A stretch of 5,683 bases of DNA from Porphyromonadaceae bacterium (GCA_905372605.1 CAJPPQ010000078.1:1-5683); one strand, 5' to 3'. Shown: positions 1-5,683, numbered from the stretch's first letter. Notes: generated from the sequence alone by a model not told the origin. Numbers and translations are program-made.

Positions 1-163
1 AGATTAAAAGGGAATGCCGTGCAAATCGGCAACAGACCCGCTGCTGTGAGTTTCACCATAATGTCTCTTTTGCAGAAGACCACTCCACTGATTTTATCTT
101 ACCGAAAAATCGGGAAGGAATACAAGAGAGACCGAAACGAGTCAGAAGACCTGCCTACTGCCG
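1..163 (+). promoter_or_regulatory. Cobalamin riboswitch (AdoCbl-type core), 5' end cut off by the window
   Basis: The conserved core elements occur in the right order: AAAAGGGAA near 7-15, a short stem TGCCG/CGGCA, AGACCCGCTGCTGTGAG at 34-50, CCACTG at 85-90, a CCGA/TCGG hairpin at 102-113 running into GGGAAGG at 112-118, and the B12 box AGTCAGAAGACCTGCC at 140-155. This is the RF00174 pattern. The 5' strand of the closing P1-P3 helices is missing, so roughly 50-70 bases and the promoter lie before base 1. The RNA binds a cobalamin and normally lowers expression of B12 uptake or synthesis genes when the vitamin is plentiful. It lies upstream of and in the same direction as the secreted-protein gene at 382, making that gene its expected target. 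Confidence 0.95.
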
Positions 164-177
164 TATATCTTTAATTT

Positions 178-200
178 GTCCCTCGAGGGAAAGGGCTTTT
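178..200 (+). terminator. Weak palindromic hairpin with short U run, possible riboswitch terminator
   Basis: The perfect palindrome TCCCTCGAGGGA (179-190) can fold with a UCGA loop. Alternatively CCCT (180-183) can pair with AGGG (192-195). TTTT follows at 197-200. The position, shortly after the B12 box, suits transcription attenuation, but both stems are only about 4 bp and the U run is short, so this is a weak candidate. Confidence 0.25.
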
Positions 201-288
201 ATAGATGTTTTATGATAGAAAAAATATGTGTTTCTGAAGTTTTTTTGTATGCATTGCCTCGTGCAAAGACATACGGGCGTTACCTATG

Positions 289-314
289 AGTGTGCCTCTG
301 TGTAGGGGTACGCT
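289..314 (+). other. 10-bp leader hairpin
   Basis: Bases 289-298 (AGTGTGCCTC) pair with 305-314 (GGGGTACGCT) around the loop TGTGTA. The ten pairs include three G-U wobbles. No U run follows, so it is not a terminator. It may be a structural part of the leader, possibly enclosed by the proposed long-range pairing 156-165/317-326. Confidence 0.4.
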
Positions 315-381
315 GTTGTGGCAGTACGATGTGATATGATAGAGATAATTTTTTGTTTATATAAAGTTTAAAATTAAAGAC

Positions 382-3153
382 ATGCTTAAAAATCAACATT
401 TTTCGTTTAGAGTCGCTCTTTTGGCGATTCTTGCAATTATCTTCGGGGTATCGGCTTATGCCGCTCCCCAAAGAAGCAATATCCCGTTTACTCAGATAGA
501 ATATTGGGTAGGTACGGGTGGTAATAAGGCTATTCTCATAGTCAATTTCTGTAATAAAAGCAAAGCTCTTGCTTGGGGATACAAGTGGGACGGCACTAAG
601 ACGATAGCCCAAATGCTCAATGCTATCGATTCGGCAGACAATAGGCTGACTATCGTTGGAGTAGCTGCCAACTTTGTAACCGACTTCCAGTACAACGATG
701 CTCAGTTCCCAAACTACGATTTTGGTGGCGACATAGGTAGTATAATGTATTCCGTTAACGGGACATATCCCGGCGGAGTAGTAAATACCAATATACAAGA
801 TGGTGATGTTGTTGAGTTTGGTGGATTGAGCTGCCAAAGCAGTAGTGTTTGGAATTTGACGGTTTCACCAGTACGCGTCCCCAACTATACTATCGGTATC
901 AAGCAGAGCAATTACGGTACTATCACTCCCCAAGGTCCTATCACGGTAAACGAAGGCGGTAACGTTACTCTTACCATCACTCCCAATGCGGGCTACCATC
1001 TAAGCGAGCTCAAGGTAGGTACTAACGACGTTACCTCTGCCGTAGTGAGCAACCAGTATACTATTTCGAACGTAAGAGCTAACGATTCGGTATGGGTGAA
1101 GTTTGCCGTCGACCACAACAATACTATTGCTAAGAGCAACATACAGTATTGGGTAGGTACGGGTAGCAAAGAGGCTATTTTTGCAGTCAATTGGTGCTCC
1201 CCCGATTCGTCGCTTGCTTGGGGCTACCGCTTCTCGTCGGATACGATAACAGTCGAAAAGATGCTTCGCGATATCGACTCTGCCGACCACCGTCTGTCGT
1301 GTAAAATAATGCCGAGCCGTTATGGAAAAATCCTATCGGAGATGAAATATTATGTTAATATTCAAAAAACGCTTACCAATCCGAGCGGCAGCTACTGGAT
1401 GTACAACGTAAACGAAAACTTGGCACAAGGTATTTCTTTGCAGAAGATTGCCGACGGCGATGTAATTGAGTTTGGCGGTACAGCCTGCGGAAACATCGAC
1501 GACTATTGGAATATCGTGTGGACTAAAGCTATCGTAGCAGTATCCACACCTCCGGCACACTATACTATCGATATCAAGCAGAGCAACAAGTATGGTAAGG
1601 TTACTCCCGAAGGTACTATCACGGTAAACCAAGGAGAAGACATTACTTTTACCATCGCTCCCAATGCGGGCTATCATCTGGGGCTACTCAAGGTAGGTAC
1701 TAACGACGTTACCTCTGCCGTAGTGGGCAATCAGTATACTATTTCGAACGTAACAGCAAACGACTCCGTAGTGGTGAAGTTTGCCGTCGACCACAACAAT
1801 ACTATTGCTAAGAGCGACATACGGTATTGGGTAGGTACGGGTAGCAAAGAGGCTATCTTTGCAGTAAACTGGTGCAACCCCGACTCATCGCTTGCTTGGG
1901 GTTACCGCTTTGAGTTGTCGGATTCGGTAACGGTCGAAAAGATGTTGCACGATATCGACTCTGCCGACTACCGTCTTACTTGCCGTATCAACAACATCGG
2001 TTTTGGAAATTTCCTGTCGGATATGAAATATTATATCAATATCCAGAAGTCGCTTACGAATCCGAGTGGTAGCTACTGGGTGTACAATGTAAACGAAAAC
2101 TATGCACAAGGTATCTCTAAGCAGAAGATTGCCGACGGCGATGTAATTGAGTTTGGTGGTAATGTCTGTGGAAATTCCGACGACTACTGGAATACAGTGT
2201 GGACTAAAGCTATCGTAGCAGTACCCACACCTCCCGCACACTATACTATCGGCATCAAGCAGAGCCAGTATGGTAAGATTACTCCTGAAGGTCCTATCAC
2301 GGTAAGCGAAGGCGAAGACGTTACTCTTACCATCGCTCCTTATGTGGGCTACCACTTGGGCGAGCTCAAAGTTGGTAATAATGTGGTTACCTCTGCCGTA
2401 GTGGGCAATAAGTATACTATTTCAAACGTAAGAGCCAACGACTCCGTATGGGTGAAGTTTGCCGTCGACCACAACAACACTATCACTACAAACGATATTA
2501 AATATTGGGTAGGTAAGGGTAACAACAAAGTGATATTCGCTTCTAACTGGTGCAATCCCGACTCGTCGCTGGCTTGGGGTTACCGCTTCTCGACGGATTC
2601 GGTAACGGTCGAAAAGATGTTGCGCGATATCGACGCTGCCGACAGTCGCCTGCAATGTACCATATCGGGCGGATTTATGTCGAGCATTGTTTATACCGAA
2701 GGTGCTACTACGCTTAAGAACCCTGCCGGAGTATACCTGATGTACAACGTAAACGAAGAACCTACGATGATAGGTATTGCTACTAAAAAGGTAGGAAACG
2801 GCGATATAGTGGAATTTGGCGGTTACAGCTGCGGAATGGGAGACGACTATTGGAATATGGTATGGACTAAAAATATCGTAGCCGTAGGATCGCCGACGAC
2901 AGATGTAGACGATACGCACGGTGTAGCTCTTAACATTTATCCTAACCCTGCTCGTGAATATATTTCCGTCGATATCGAAGGTGACTGTACGTATAGCATA
3001 ATCGATATGAACGGACGCACTGTAGCAGTCGGAACACTCAACGGCGATAAGACAAGCCGTACGATAGACATTTCCGCTCTCGACGAAGGTGTTTACTTCG
3101 TATCCCTTACAAACGGCAACAACGTATATCGTCGTAAATTGATAGTTTATTAA
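382..3153 (+). CDS. Secreted multi-repeat surface protein with T9SS sorting domain, B12-regulated
   Basis: 923 residues. A Sec signal peptide covers residues 1-27 (hydrophobic core VALLAILAIIFGV, likely cut after AYA). Four copies of module A start at residues 39, 254, 480 and 706 (YWVGTG..., NWCNPDSSLAWGYRF, a VEKMLRDIDSAD helix-like stretch, YWMYNVNE, ADGDVIEFGG, DDYWN.VWTK). Three copies of module B lie at 169-242, 394-468 and 621-694 (YGKITPEGPITV, then TLTIAPNAGYHL) and resemble the 'bacterial repeat' family PF18998. A type A T9SS domain closes the protein from NIYPNP (851-856) to the end, so it should be exported and fixed at the cell surface. The second half of module A, with its Y/W-MYNVN and DGDVIEF signatures, recalls DUF4430, the fold family of the transcobalamin beta domain; this is from memory and untested. 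Riboswitch control suggests corrinoid capture. ATG 382 is chosen because the signal peptide begins there. Tandem stops TAA-TGA end the gene. Confidence 0.93.
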   Translation: MLKNQHFSFRVALLAILAIIFGVSAYAAPQRSNIPFTQIEYWVGTGGNKAILIVNFCNKSKALAWGYKWDGTKTIAQMLNAIDSADNRLTIVGVAANFVTDFQYNDAQFPNYDFGGDIGSIMYSVNGTYPGGVVNTNIQDGDVVEFGGLSCQSSSVWNLTVSPVRVPNYTIGIKQSNYGTITPQGPITVNEGGNVTLTITPNAGYHLSELKVGTNDVTSAVVSNQYTISNVRANDSVWVKFAVDHNNTIAKSNIQYWVGTGSKEAIFAVNWCSPDSSLAWGYRFSSDTITVEKMLRDIDSADHRLSCKIMPSRYGKILSEMKYYVNIQKTLTNPSGSYWMYNVNENLAQGISLQKIADGDVIEFGGTACGNIDDYWNIVWTKAIVAVSTPPAHYTIDIKQSNKYGKVTPEGTITVNQGEDITFTIAPNAGYHLGLLKVGTNDVTSAVVGNQYTISNVTANDSVVVKFAVDHNNTIAKSDIRYWVGTGSKEAIFAVNWCNPDSSLAWGYRFELSDSVTVEKMLHDIDSADYRLTCRINNIGFGNFLSDMKYYINIQKSLTNPSGSYWVYNVNENYAQGISKQKIADGDVIEFGGNVCGNSDDYWNTVWTKAIVAVPTPPAHYTIGIKQSQYGKITPEGPITVSEGEDVTLTIAPYVGYHLGELKVGNNVVTSAVVGNKYTISNVRANDSVWVKFAVDHNNTITTNDIKYWVGKGNNKVIFASNWCNPDSSLAWGYRFSTDSVTVEKMLRDIDAADSRLQCTISGGFMSSIVYTEGATTLKNPAGVYLMYNVNEEPTMIGIATKKVGNGDIVEFGGYSCGMGDDYWNMVWTKNIVAVGSPTTDVDDTHGVALNIYPNPAREYISVDIEGDCTYSIIDMNGRTVAVGTLNGDKTSRTIDISALDEGVYFVSLTNGNNVYRRKLIVY
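496..1140 (+). repeat. Repeat unit 1 (modules A1+B1) of the surface protein gene
   Basis: Encodes residues 39-253. This is the most divergent A copy: it reads VNFCNKSKALAWGYKWDG, lacks the DDYWN.VWTK ending, and has two rather than three of the cysteines conserved in the other copies (C57 and C151). Its B part (169-242) is close to B2 and B3. Confidence 0.85.
1141..1818 (+). repeat. Repeat unit 2 (modules A2+B2)
   Basis: Encodes residues 254-479, exactly 226 codons. Cysteines are at 272, 307 and 369. Blocks of DNA identity with neighbouring units are offset by exactly 678 bases; for example 1009-1047 matches 1687-1725 and 1095-1137 matches 1773-1815. Confidence 0.88.
1819..2496 (+). repeat. 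Repeat unit 3 (modules A3+B3)
   Basis: Encodes residues 480-705, again exactly 226 codons. Cysteines are at 498, 534 and 596. The block 2121-2156 is identical to 1440-1475 in unit 2. Relative to unit 2 it has two extra residues after AWGYRF (ELSDSVT), balanced elsewhere. Confidence 0.88.
2497..2889 (+). repeat. Final repeat (module A4 only, no B module)
   Basis: Encodes about residues 706-836. Cysteines are at 724, 759 and 817, matching the A2/A3 pattern. The DUF4430-like stretch reads VYLMYNVNE and GNGDIVEFGG. It is followed by a short linker (TTDVDDTHG) and the T9SS sorting domain instead of another B module. Confidence 0.85.
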
Positions 3154-3171
3154 TGATATCCAATAGTAGAT

Positions 3172-3191
3172 ATTAGTAATAATTAGTAATA
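3172..3191 (+). repeat. Perfect 10-base tandem repeat (ATTAGTAATA x2)
   Basis: Bases 3172-3181 and 3182-3191 are identical. The repeat lies in the AT-rich gap just before the terminator. No function is evident and it may be simple low-complexity sequence. Confidence 0.5.
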
Positions 3192-3201
3192 AAAATAATT
3201 G

Positions 3202-3265
3202 AAGATAAATTGCCCCACAACTTTTTTTCTGCCACTCATAAGTAGTGGGGCAATTTATTTTTATT
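3202..3265 (+). terminator. Strong intrinsic terminator between the first two genes
   Basis: TAAATTGCCCCAC (3206-3218) pairs perfectly with GTGGGGCAATTTA (3245-3257). The stem can be extended to about 17 pairs (3202-3218 with 3245-3261, one G-U), and the U-rich TTTTTATT follows at 3258-3265. The A-rich 5' flank would allow action on the minus strand too. It should end or reduce transcription after the repeat-protein gene. The 26-base loop contains a CCACT that can compete for the 3' arm. I see no good Bacteroidota promoter between this hairpin and the next ATG, so partial read-through may supply the downstream genes. Confidence 0.85.
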
Positions 3266-3295
3266 AGAAAAACAAATAATAAACTTATTTTCATT

Positions 3296-4285
3296 ATGAA
3301 TAGAAATATAATAGCAGTTTTGTGCTTACTGTCGACGTTACCTATGTCGTTACTTGCACAGCAGCAGTTCGATGGCATTGTAGGTACTCCCGGTTGCAAA
3401 GCGATACAATTTACCGACAGTCGTTTCCGCGATTGGGCAAAGACTTGCACCGTTACACGGGGATTTTTTGATATTGCCAAACCGGGCGACGGACGAGTAT
3501 CGTTCGGTACGGAGGCTAATGCTATCGGTGCAGTTACAGATTCCGGTGCAATGGATTGTATAAGTCTCGGAGATGCAGGCGAAGCAATTCTTACTTTCAA
3601 TTACCCGATAGTAGACGGCGAGGGTTTCGACTTTGCCGTATTCGAGAACTCTTTCAGCGATACTTTCCTCGAACTCGCTACGGTAGAGGTCAGCTCCGAC
3701 GGAGTCAATTACTTTGGCTTCGTTACTACTTCGCTTACTCCGACCGACGTACAAGTCGGTGGTTTCGGTTCTATCGATGCTACCAAAATCAACAACATAG
3801 CAGGTAAATACAAAGGTGGCTGGGGTACTCCTTTCGATATTGCAGAGATACCCGACACATCGTTGCTCGACAAAAGAAACATCACTCATGTAAAAATAAG
3901 AGACGTTGTCGGTACTATCAACCCAACTTATGCGACTCGCGACTCGCACGGTAATATTATAAACGACCCATATCCTACGCCTTTCGCCACGGGCGGATTC
4001 GACTTATCGGGAGTGGGGGTTATCAATAATGCATTGAGCCTATCGCTCGGAGAGCCTCAAATACGGGCAGGCGTCTATCCGAATCCTTGTACCGACAGGC
4101 TGTTTGTAGCCTCGGCCGGCGGTTGCCGTATCGTTATTTATAATATCTACGGCAAGAAATACAACGAACTCACTACTGCCGACGATACCGTTTCGTTCGA
4201 TTTATCGACCTATCCCAGTGGTATGTACCTGGTCGAAATATCCGACGGTATGGCTCGTAAGACTATCAAAGTGATAAAACAGTAA
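3296..4285 (+). CDS. T9SS-exported cell-surface protein, probable B12-locus accessory factor
   Basis: 329 residues from ATG 3296. The same frame can be extended to a GTG at 3245, but that codon is inside the terminator stem and would put 17 polar and basic residues before a well-formed signal peptide (MNRNIIAVLCLLSTLPMSLLA, cut before QQQ). Residues 22-245 form a mature domain I recognise as a recurring bacterial 'cell surface protein' family: KAIQFTDSRFRDWAKTC, ISLGDAGEAILTF, FDFAVFENSF, LELATVEVSSDGVNYF, GGFGSIDATKINNIAGKY, then NDPYPTPFATGGFDLSGVGV. It is probably all-beta; no catalytic residues are evident. A type A T9SS domain runs from GVYPNP (259-264) to the C-terminal KVIKQ. The btuG-like gene starts 12 bases downstream, so the two are very likely co-transcribed. 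The B12 role is inferred from context; its ligand is unknown. Confidence 0.92.
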   Translation: MNRNIIAVLCLLSTLPMSLLAQQQFDGIVGTPGCKAIQFTDSRFRDWAKTCTVTRGFFDIAKPGDGRVSFGTEANAIGAVTDSGAMDCISLGDAGEAILTFNYPIVDGEGFDFAVFENSFSDTFLELATVEVSSDGVNYFGFVTTSLTPTDVQVGGFGSIDATKINNIAGKYKGGWGTPFDIAEIPDTSLLDKRNITHVKIRDVVGTINPTYATRDSHGNIINDPYPTPFATGGFDLSGVGVINNALSLSLGEPQIRAGVYPNPCTDRLFVASAGGCRIVIYNIYGKKYNELTTADDTVSFDLSTYPSGMYLVEISDGMARKTIKVIKQ

Positions 4286-4297
4286 CCGAATATAGAT

Positions 4298-5401
4298 ATG
4301 TGTAACAAGATAAGATTATCTGTCGCATCACTGCTCTTTCTGCTGGCACTTGTCTTAGCGTCGTGCCGCAAGACGCAGCCGTATGTTCTGCCCGAAGAGT
4401 TTTATAACCCAAAGGGCTTCTACCTTCTCAACCAAGGCAATATGGGGAGCAACAAGGCTTCGCTCGATTTTTACGATTATTACAAAGGCATTTACAATAG
4501 TAATACATTTGTTCGAGCCAATCCCGACGTCGGTTTTAAGCTTGGCGACGTAGGCAACGACCTACAGATATACGGAGGTAGGATGTATGCTGTCATCAAT
4601 TGTTCGAATATGGTGGAGGTGATAGACAAGCATACGGTAAAGCATATAGGTAGATTCACCGTGCCCAACTGCCGATATATCGTATTCGACGGCGGCAAGG
4701 CTTACGTCTCTTCGTATGCGGGACCCGTCGACCCGTCGCAATCGCAGCTCGGATATGTGGTAGAGGTAGATACCGCCACCCTCAAAGAGACCCGACGTGT
4801 AACCGTCGGATACCAACCTGAGCAGATGCAGATAGTAGACGGCAAGTTGTACGTTGCCAATTCGGGAGGGTACAATGCCCCTAATTACGAGAAGACGGTA
4901 TCGGTGGTCGACTTGGCTTCTTTTACTGAAATAAAGAAGATAGAGGTAGGAATCAACCTGAATCTGATACAAAAAGACCGCAAAGGCAATCTTTACATAT
5001 CGTCGCGAGGAAATTACAAGGATATTTCGTCAAATATTTACCGCCTCGATACACGTACGGAGCAGGTTACTTCTTTGGGGATAACGTCGAGTAGCTTTGT
5101 CATTTTGGGCGATTCGCTCTTTGCCGTAGCACTCGAATACCCCAAGAAAAAGACTACTTACATACTCTATGATCTCGAAAAGAATGTAGTTTTGAGTAAC
5201 CGATTCGTGTCTTCGGAGATAGCGACATCTATCAAAGTGCCATACCATATAGCCTTCGACGAACGGCGGCAGTCTCTCTATATCTGCGATGCCAAAGACT
5301 ATACGTCGCCCGGCGAGTTGCTTTGTTTCGACCTGTATGGTAATTTACTGTGGCGGCAGACTACGGGCGATATTCCCGCAGCCATCGCTTTTCTTCGATA
5401 A
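4298..5401 (+). CDS. btuG: BtuG-like cobalamin-binding beta-propeller surface lipoprotein (YncE-like)
   Basis: 367 residues. A lipoprotein signal ends in the lipobox LASC, with the lipidated cysteine at residue 23. The rest reads as a beta-propeller with repeated 'DGKLYVANSG'-type strands: GNMGSN (47-52), GDVGNDLQIYGGRMYAVINC (83-102), NCRYIVFDGGKAYVSSYAGP (124-143), VGYQPEQMQIVDGKLYVANS (170-189), SLYICDAKDYTSPGELLCF (326-344) and the C-terminal TTGDIPAAIAF. These match my memory of Bacteroides BtuG, a surface lipoprotein that binds B12 extremely tightly and caps the TonB-dependent transporter BtuB. Length fits the family. It is the last gene of the unit, 12 bases after the T9SS protein gene, with no btuB beside it in the window. 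The residues after the lipid cysteine (RKTQP) lack the acidic surface-export signal common in Bacteroides lipoproteins. A generic YncE-like protein is the alternative, but the motif match makes BtuG far more likely. Confidence 0.9.
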   Translation: MCNKIRLSVASLLFLLALVLASCRKTQPYVLPEEFYNPKGFYLLNQGNMGSNKASLDFYDYYKGIYNSNTFVRANPDVGFKLGDVGNDLQIYGGRMYAVINCSNMVEVIDKHTVKHIGRFTVPNCRYIVFDGGKAYVSSYAGPVDPSQSQLGYVVEVDTATLKETRRVTVGYQPEQMQIVDGKLYVANSGGYNAPNYEKTVSVVDLASFTEIKKIEVGINLNLIQKDRKGNLYISSRGNYKDISSNIYRLDTRTEQVTSLGITSSSFVILGDSLFAVALEYPKKKTTYILYDLEKNVVLSNRFVSSEIATSIKVPYHIAFDERRQSLYICDAKDYTSPGELLCFDLYGNLLWRQTTGDIPAAIAFLR

Positions 5402-5440
5402 GCTTTGAGAGTAAAGTTGATATAAAAAACATCAAGTTAG

Positions 5441-5448
5441 TAATTTTG
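5441..5448 (+). promoter_or_regulatory. Promoter-like TAATTTTG motif after btuG
   Basis: Matches the Bacteroidota -7 consensus TAnnTTTG. A GTTG at 5416-5419 stands 21 bases upstream, a poor but roughly placed -33 element (consensus TTTG). If real, transcription would start at the foot of the hairpin at 5457. Such motifs are common by chance in AT-rich DNA. Confidence 0.25.
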
Positions 5449-5456
5449 TTTGTTTG

Positions 5457-5487
5457 CAGAGACATATCGTTCGGCGATGTGTCTCTG
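5457..5487 (+). terminator. 13-bp hairpin after btuG, likely terminator
   Basis: CAGAGACATATCG (5457-5469) pairs with CGATGTGTCTCTG (5475-5487) over the loop TTCGG, with one G-U pair. GAGAC...GTCTC hairpins of this kind commonly end Bacteroidota transcription units. The downstream flank (TGTATATTCAATA) is only moderately U-rich, so termination strength is uncertain. It lies 55 bases after the btuG stop codon. Confidence 0.6.
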
Positions 5488-5641
5488 TGTATATTCAATA
5501 GGCGAAGTTATAAAAAAGAGAAAAAGGAGATTTGAAGAAAAGCGACTTTCACAAACTCCACGTAACATACACTTTTTTATATCCAATATTTATACCTATA
5601 CACTGAGCAGAAAAGCACGCTTCCTAGCCAACGTCGGCTCT

Positions 5642-5662
5642 AAAAATATTTTTGTAATTTTG
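5642..5662 (+). promoter_or_regulatory. Promoter-like AT-rich element at the right edge
   Basis: The palindrome AAAAATATTTTT (5642-5653) leads into TAATTTTG (5655-5662), matching the -7 consensus TAnnTTTG. No TTTG is found at the expected -33 position. An ATG follows at 5680, consistent with a short leader for a gene beyond the window. Confidence 0.35.
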
Positions 5663-5683
5663 TCTGCCCATTCATTACGATGG

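Larger units (their letters stand above)
164..381 (+). other. Long untranslated leader between riboswitch and first gene
   Basis: These 218 bases contain no supportable gene. They hold a 12-base palindrome (TCCCTCGAGGGA, 179-190) followed by AAGGGCTTTT, a 10-bp hairpin (289-314), and a segment (317-326) complementary to bases just 3' of the B12 box. The last 40 bases are AT-rich, and no Shine-Dalgarno sequence precedes the ATG at 382, as is usual in Bacteroidota. This stretch should contain the riboswitch's expression platform; which element does the switching cannot be decided from one sequence. Confidence 0.6.
5402..5683 (+). other. Intergenic region after btuG, no supportable gene
   Basis: The region contains a promoter-like motif (5441-5448), a 13-bp hairpin (5457-5487), an AT-rich stretch and a second promoter-like motif near the right edge. 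An ATG at 5680-5682 could open a gene beyond the window. Alternatively, a minus-strand frame open from the edge ends with a stop at 5642-5640, after only 13 codons. Neither reading can be supported from what is visible. Confidence 0.5.

Noticed and set aside
262..273. Possible minus-strand promoter (TGCAAAGACATA, reverse of a -7-like motif)
   Set aside because: It has a mismatch in the key TA, no matching -33 element, and would transcribe back into the riboswitch.
280..837. 185-codon open frame on the minus strand over the leader and the first gene's start
   Set aside because: It runs antisense to a gene with signal peptide, repeats and sorting domain, and its translation shows no recognisable domain.
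3245..3295. Upstream GTG start for the second gene
   Set aside because: The GTG is the first base triplet of the terminator's 3' arm, and the extension would precede a complete signal peptide starting at ATG 3296.
2422..3600. 392-codon open frame on the minus strand
   Set aside because: It spans the end of the repeat gene, the terminator and the start of the next gene. Its product has no domain pattern and it mirrors the codon bias of real genes on the + strand.
5350..5535. 61-codon + strand frame overlapping the end of btuG
   Set aside because: It overlaps btuG out of frame and reads through the hairpin region; composition is low-complexity with no recognisable motif.
5628..5643. AGCC/GGCT inverted repeat as an operator or terminator
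   Set aside because: Only four pairs with an A-C mismatch inside and no U run directly after; too weak to call.
5490..5683. Second riboswitch before the next gene
   Set aside because: None of the B12-box, GGGAAGG or other recognisable riboswitch core motifs occur here.

Overview
The window looks like a cobalamin (vitamin B12) acquisition locus from a Bacteroidota bacterium, most likely of the order Bacteroidales. Four things point there: a cobalamin riboswitch with the B12-box core, two proteins with type A C-terminal sorting domains of the type IX secretion system (T9SS, found only in Bacteroidota), a BtuG-type beta-propeller lipoprotein, and AT-rich start regions without Shine-Dalgarno sequences.

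Layout, all on the + strand. Bases 1-163 hold the 3' two-thirds of a cobalamin riboswitch; its 5' end and promoter lie before the window. Bases 164-381 are a long untranslated leader with several possible hairpins that could form the expression platform. A 923-residue secreted protein follows (382-3153), built as A-B-A-B-A-B-A plus a T9SS sorting domain. Module A has features recalling DUF4430 and the transcobalamin beta domain; module B resembles the 'bacterial repeat' family. A 142-base gap carries a strong intrinsic terminator (3202-3265). Next come a 329-residue T9SS-exported protein (3296-4285) and, 12 bases later, a BtuG-like lipoprotein (4298-5401). Bases 5402-5683 hold a 13-bp hairpin and promoter-like AT-rich sequence but no gene I can support.

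Working model (inference): when B12 is scarce the riboswitch allows expression of a set of cell-surface proteins that catch corrinoids and pass them to an outer-membrane BtuB transporter. BtuG caps BtuB in known Bacteroides systems. The two T9SS proteins would be extra surface factors, and the repeat protein may be a multivalent corrinoid binder. No BtuB gene is present in the window, so the transporter must be encoded elsewhere, either upstream of the riboswitch, beyond the right edge, or at another locus.
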